Source: an uncultured Lachnospiraceae bacterium
GTDB taxonomy: Bacteria > Bacillota > Clostridia > Lachnospirales > Lachnospiraceae
Direction: 5' to 3'
DNA: 6,207 nt
Assembly (NCBI GenBank): GCA_902476645.1
Contig: CABSEG010000105.1
Coordinates: 1 to 6,207, forward strand
Of this stretch, positions 5,941 to 6,207 are shown in pieces; positions within the stretch are counted from its first letter, which is position 1; each line of letters opens with the position of its first letter. A program made the position numbers and the translations under genes. The notes beneath the pieces were generated by a model that did not search any database, was not told where the DNA came from, and worked only from the letters and a program-made list of their open reading frames with translations.

Positions 5941-6123
5941 ATGGAAAACAAGCCGAGGGAAAAAGCCAAAAAGCAAGTTCCCTTAAGACTGTCAGCAAGT
6001 CTTTGGAATGAATTGGCCCAGTGGGCAGAGGATGATTTTCGTTCTGTTAATGGACAGATTGAGTACCTCTTGACAGAATGTGTAAAACACCGAAAGAAAG
6101 CAAAAAATCAGGATGGACATTAA
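5941..6123 (+). CDS. Arc-like ribbon-helix-helix DNA-binding protein
   Basis: The product has 60 residues and matches the Arc/MetJ/CopG ribbon-helix-helix plan. It has a basic N-terminal arm (KPREKAKK, 4-11), a beta strand QVPLRL (12-17) whose alternating side chains would contact DNA, helix A (about 19-31), and a turn RSVNGQI (34-40) strongly like the GRSVNSEI stretch of phage P22 Arc. Helix B (about 36-50) leads into a basic tail. Such proteins act as dimers of two-stranded sheets set into the major groove. The role here is not known; autoregulation of the SPFH unit or a partner role for the SPFH protein are inferences. An in-frame TGA at 5929-5931 forces ATG 5941 as the start. The nearest Shine-Dalgarno (AGGAAGGA, 5920-5927) is 13 bases away, longer than ideal, with out-of-frame ATGs in between. 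Two such small RHH proteins alternatively serve as antitoxins, but no toxin gene is present. Confidence 0.85.
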   Translation: MENKPREKAKKQVPLRLSASLWNELAQWAEDDFRSVNGQIEYLLTECVKHRKKAKNQDGH

Positions 6124-6137
6124 GGGGAGTATCCTAA

Positions 6138-6182
6138 ATGCGGCCTGATAAAAAAGAGGGTGTCGCAAAATCATCCAATTAG
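6138..6182 (+). CDS. Possible 14-residue ORF after the RHH gene (doubtful)
   Basis: ATG 6138 lies 8 bases after AAGGGGAG (6122-6129), an excellent ribosome-binding arrangement. It encodes MRPDKKEGVAKSSN and stops at TAG 6180-6182. The reading frame runs into the terminal hairpin, so it may simply be a chance ORF or the remnant of a gene. No family is recognisable in 14 residues. Confidence 0.15.
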   Translation: MRPDKKEGVAKSSN

Positions 6183-6201
6183 ATGATTGAGCGGCGCCCT
6201 C
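6156..6201 (-). terminator. Large hairpin, intrinsic terminator on the minus strand
   Basis: Outer arms GAGGGTGTCGC (6156-6166) and GCGGCGCCCTC (6191-6201) and inner arms AATCATC (6169-6175) and GATGATT (6182-6188) form a long stem with a 6-base loop (6176-6181). On the minus strand the stem is followed by six Ts (complement of 6150-6155), as in an intrinsic terminator for a gene entering from beyond the right edge. On the plus strand the two imperfect positions become G-U wobbles, so the stem is stronger there, but the visible downstream sequence has no T-tract. It may serve both directions. Confidence 0.7.
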
Positions 6202-6207
6202 GCTCTG

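Noticed and set aside
5941..6123. Antitoxin of a toxin-antitoxin pair
   Set aside because: RHH folds occur in antitoxins, but the upstream partner is an SPFH membrane protein and no toxin-like gene is adjacent within the window.

Overview
The window looks like chromosomal DNA of a low-to-moderate GC Gram-positive anaerobe of the Clostridia, most likely Lachnospiraceae. This is inferred from the short Firmicutes-type DnaK ATPase domain, the hrcA-grpE-dnaK gene order, a perfect CIRCE operator and strong AGGAGG ribosome binding sites. The genus is not determined.

Left part (1-2735, minus strand): the class I heat-shock operon reads right to left. A sigma-A-type promoter and the CIRCE element precede hrcA, followed by grpE and the 5' part of dnaK, which runs off the left edge. 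HrcA represses the operon through CIRCE, and GrpE is the nucleotide exchange factor of DnaK. An extra CIRCE-like half-site overlaps the -10 region.

Middle (2736-4773): a plus-strand gene for a membrane-anchored SGNH/GDSL-type hydrolase has its own promoter. It sits between hrcA and hemW, two genes that are usually adjacent and co-oriented in Firmicutes. It converges with hemW, and the two share one long hairpin that overlaps the hemW stop codon. hemW (minus strand) encodes the radical-SAM heme chaperone-like protein.

Right part (4774-6207): a compact divergent promoter region separates hemW from a plus-strand two-gene unit. The first gene encodes an SPFH/band-7 protein with two membrane helices. 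The second encodes a 60-residue Arc-like ribbon-helix-helix protein. The promoter of this unit carries a tandem heptamer and a run of TGATAT boxes forming overlapping dyads across the -10 and predicted start, so it is probably tightly controlled, possibly by the RHH protein itself. A large hairpin with a T-tract on its minus-strand side closes the window and probably terminates a convergent gene beyond the right edge.

Most of the window is core housekeeping. The least described parts are the SPFH-RHH pair with its operator-like promoter and the SGNH gene placed inside the heat-shock neighbourhood. No tRNA, rRNA, CRISPR array or transposase gene is visible.
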